A stretch of DNA of 64,000 bases from JAAYUD01 sp041907665 (lineage in GTDB: Bacteria > Bacteroidota > Bacteroidia > Bacteroidales > Bacteroidaceae), in NCBI GenBank assembly GCA_041907665.1, contig JAYRGW010000002.1, positions 106,154-170,153 on the forward strand, given 5' to 3'. The translations under genes and the position numbers were made by a program. The notes under the pieces were generated by a model. The model was not told the origin of the DNA and did no database searches. It was given only the letters and a program-made list of their open reading frames with translations. Below, in pieces: positions 63,753 to 64,000 of the stretch; within the stretch, counting starts at the first letter, position 1; each line of letters opens with the position of its first letter.

Positions 63753-64000
63753 TACCTCAGTTCGGGATAAGAGAAGTAAAAAATAGGGGATAAAAAAGTT
63801 GGTAATCACAAGAATATTTTGTATATTTATATTTGAAAATCAATAATTTACAAAACAAATTCAATATGATTACCAAGGACAAAATTACAGAAATATTTTA
63901 TATTATCGATGAATTCAGCTCTATATTTGATGCTGAAATAGAGAAGCGCCATCTATTATCCACTACAGGGAAAGCCAGACGTATGAGAAAAGCCTCTCTT
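63753..64000 (+). mobile_element. IS982-like insertion sequence, left part only
   Basis: Begins near TACCTCAGTTCGGGATAAG (63753-63771), which I take as the left terminal repeat, and continues past the window end. The transposase promoter box TATATTTG is at 63828-63835. The right end is not visible, so boundaries and target duplication cannot be confirmed. Confidence 0.6.
63866..64000 (+). CDS. Transposase N-terminus (IS982-like), truncated by window end
   Basis: 45 codons visible, starting MITKDKITEIFYIIDEFSSI and running into a basic stretch (KARRMRKASL). This opening resembles the IS982-family DDE transposases common in Bacteroides. The catalytic residues lie beyond the window, so family is a moderate-confidence call. 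It begins 31 bases after its -7 box. Confidence 0.65.
   Translation, partial: MITKDKITEIFYIIDEFSSIFDAEIEKRHLLSTTGKARRMRKASL

Overview
The window reads as a chromosomal segment of a Bacteroidales bacterium. DNA is AT-rich. The gene complement is typical of that order: an ECF sigma/FecR pair driving SusC/SusD, S46 dipeptidyl-peptidase, a DUF2723 glycosyltransferase, DUF4271-hemD-rnpA-yidD-tyrS, and mnmG-uvrC-dtd-mazG-deoC. Promoters repeatedly match the Bacteroides -7 box TAnnTTTG, sometimes with TTTG about 20 bases upstream. I would not name a genus.

Layout. 1-10.2 kb: an ABC exporter cut by the window edge, LicD and GT4 sugar genes on +, then on - a CDP-sugar/aminotransferase pair, an S46 peptidase, a polysaccharide flippase and ruvB. 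10.2-13.6 kb: alkD-like (-), a fused SpmA/SpmB protein and ybeY (+), then 0.93 kb without genes but with three hairpins. 13.6-19.3 kb: mnmG, a near-perfect parS site, uvrC, dtd, mazG-like and deoC. 19.4-28.3 kb: polyprenyl synthase (-), polA, DUF2723, a CE4 deacetylase and queG (+). 28.3-35.8 kb (-): tRNA-Gln, tyrS, a YidD-TatD fusion, rnpA, hemD, DUF4271, a LOG protein and a two-component system. 35.9-46 kb: a secreted Cys/Lys-repeat protein, a TonB C-terminal domain protein, ychF, lgt, mutS (-), rubrerythrin, lpd and a PBP4-type peptidase. 46.2-52.7 kb: a CoA-transferase and a small membrane protein (-), then leuS, yitT and rdgB (+). 52.8-63.5 kb: an alpha-mannan utilisation locus (ECF sigma, FecR, SusC with STN domain, SusD, SusE-like, two GH76 mannanases). 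63.75-64 kb: the left end of an IS982-like insertion sequence.

How the genes work together. The mannan locus is self-contained. GH76 enzymes would cut alpha-1,6-mannan, SusD/SusE-like lipoproteins would bind it, and SusC would import the products. The STN domain of SusC would signal through FecR to release the sigma factor. The rest is mostly housekeeping: DNA repair and replication, translation quality control, and envelope assembly.

The most unusual signal is not a gene. Four intergenic stretches (about 28.34-28.54, 45.93-46.10, 53.55-53.68 and 63.60-63.73 kb) carry tandem, mostly palindromic units on an exact 22-base period. Unit sequences differ between loci but some words are shared (for example TTTCGTCCTTAT at the first two). 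I do not recognise this as a named repeat family. Two of the arrays, each accompanied by an IS-end-like sequence, bracket the FecR-to-GH76 part of the mannan locus.
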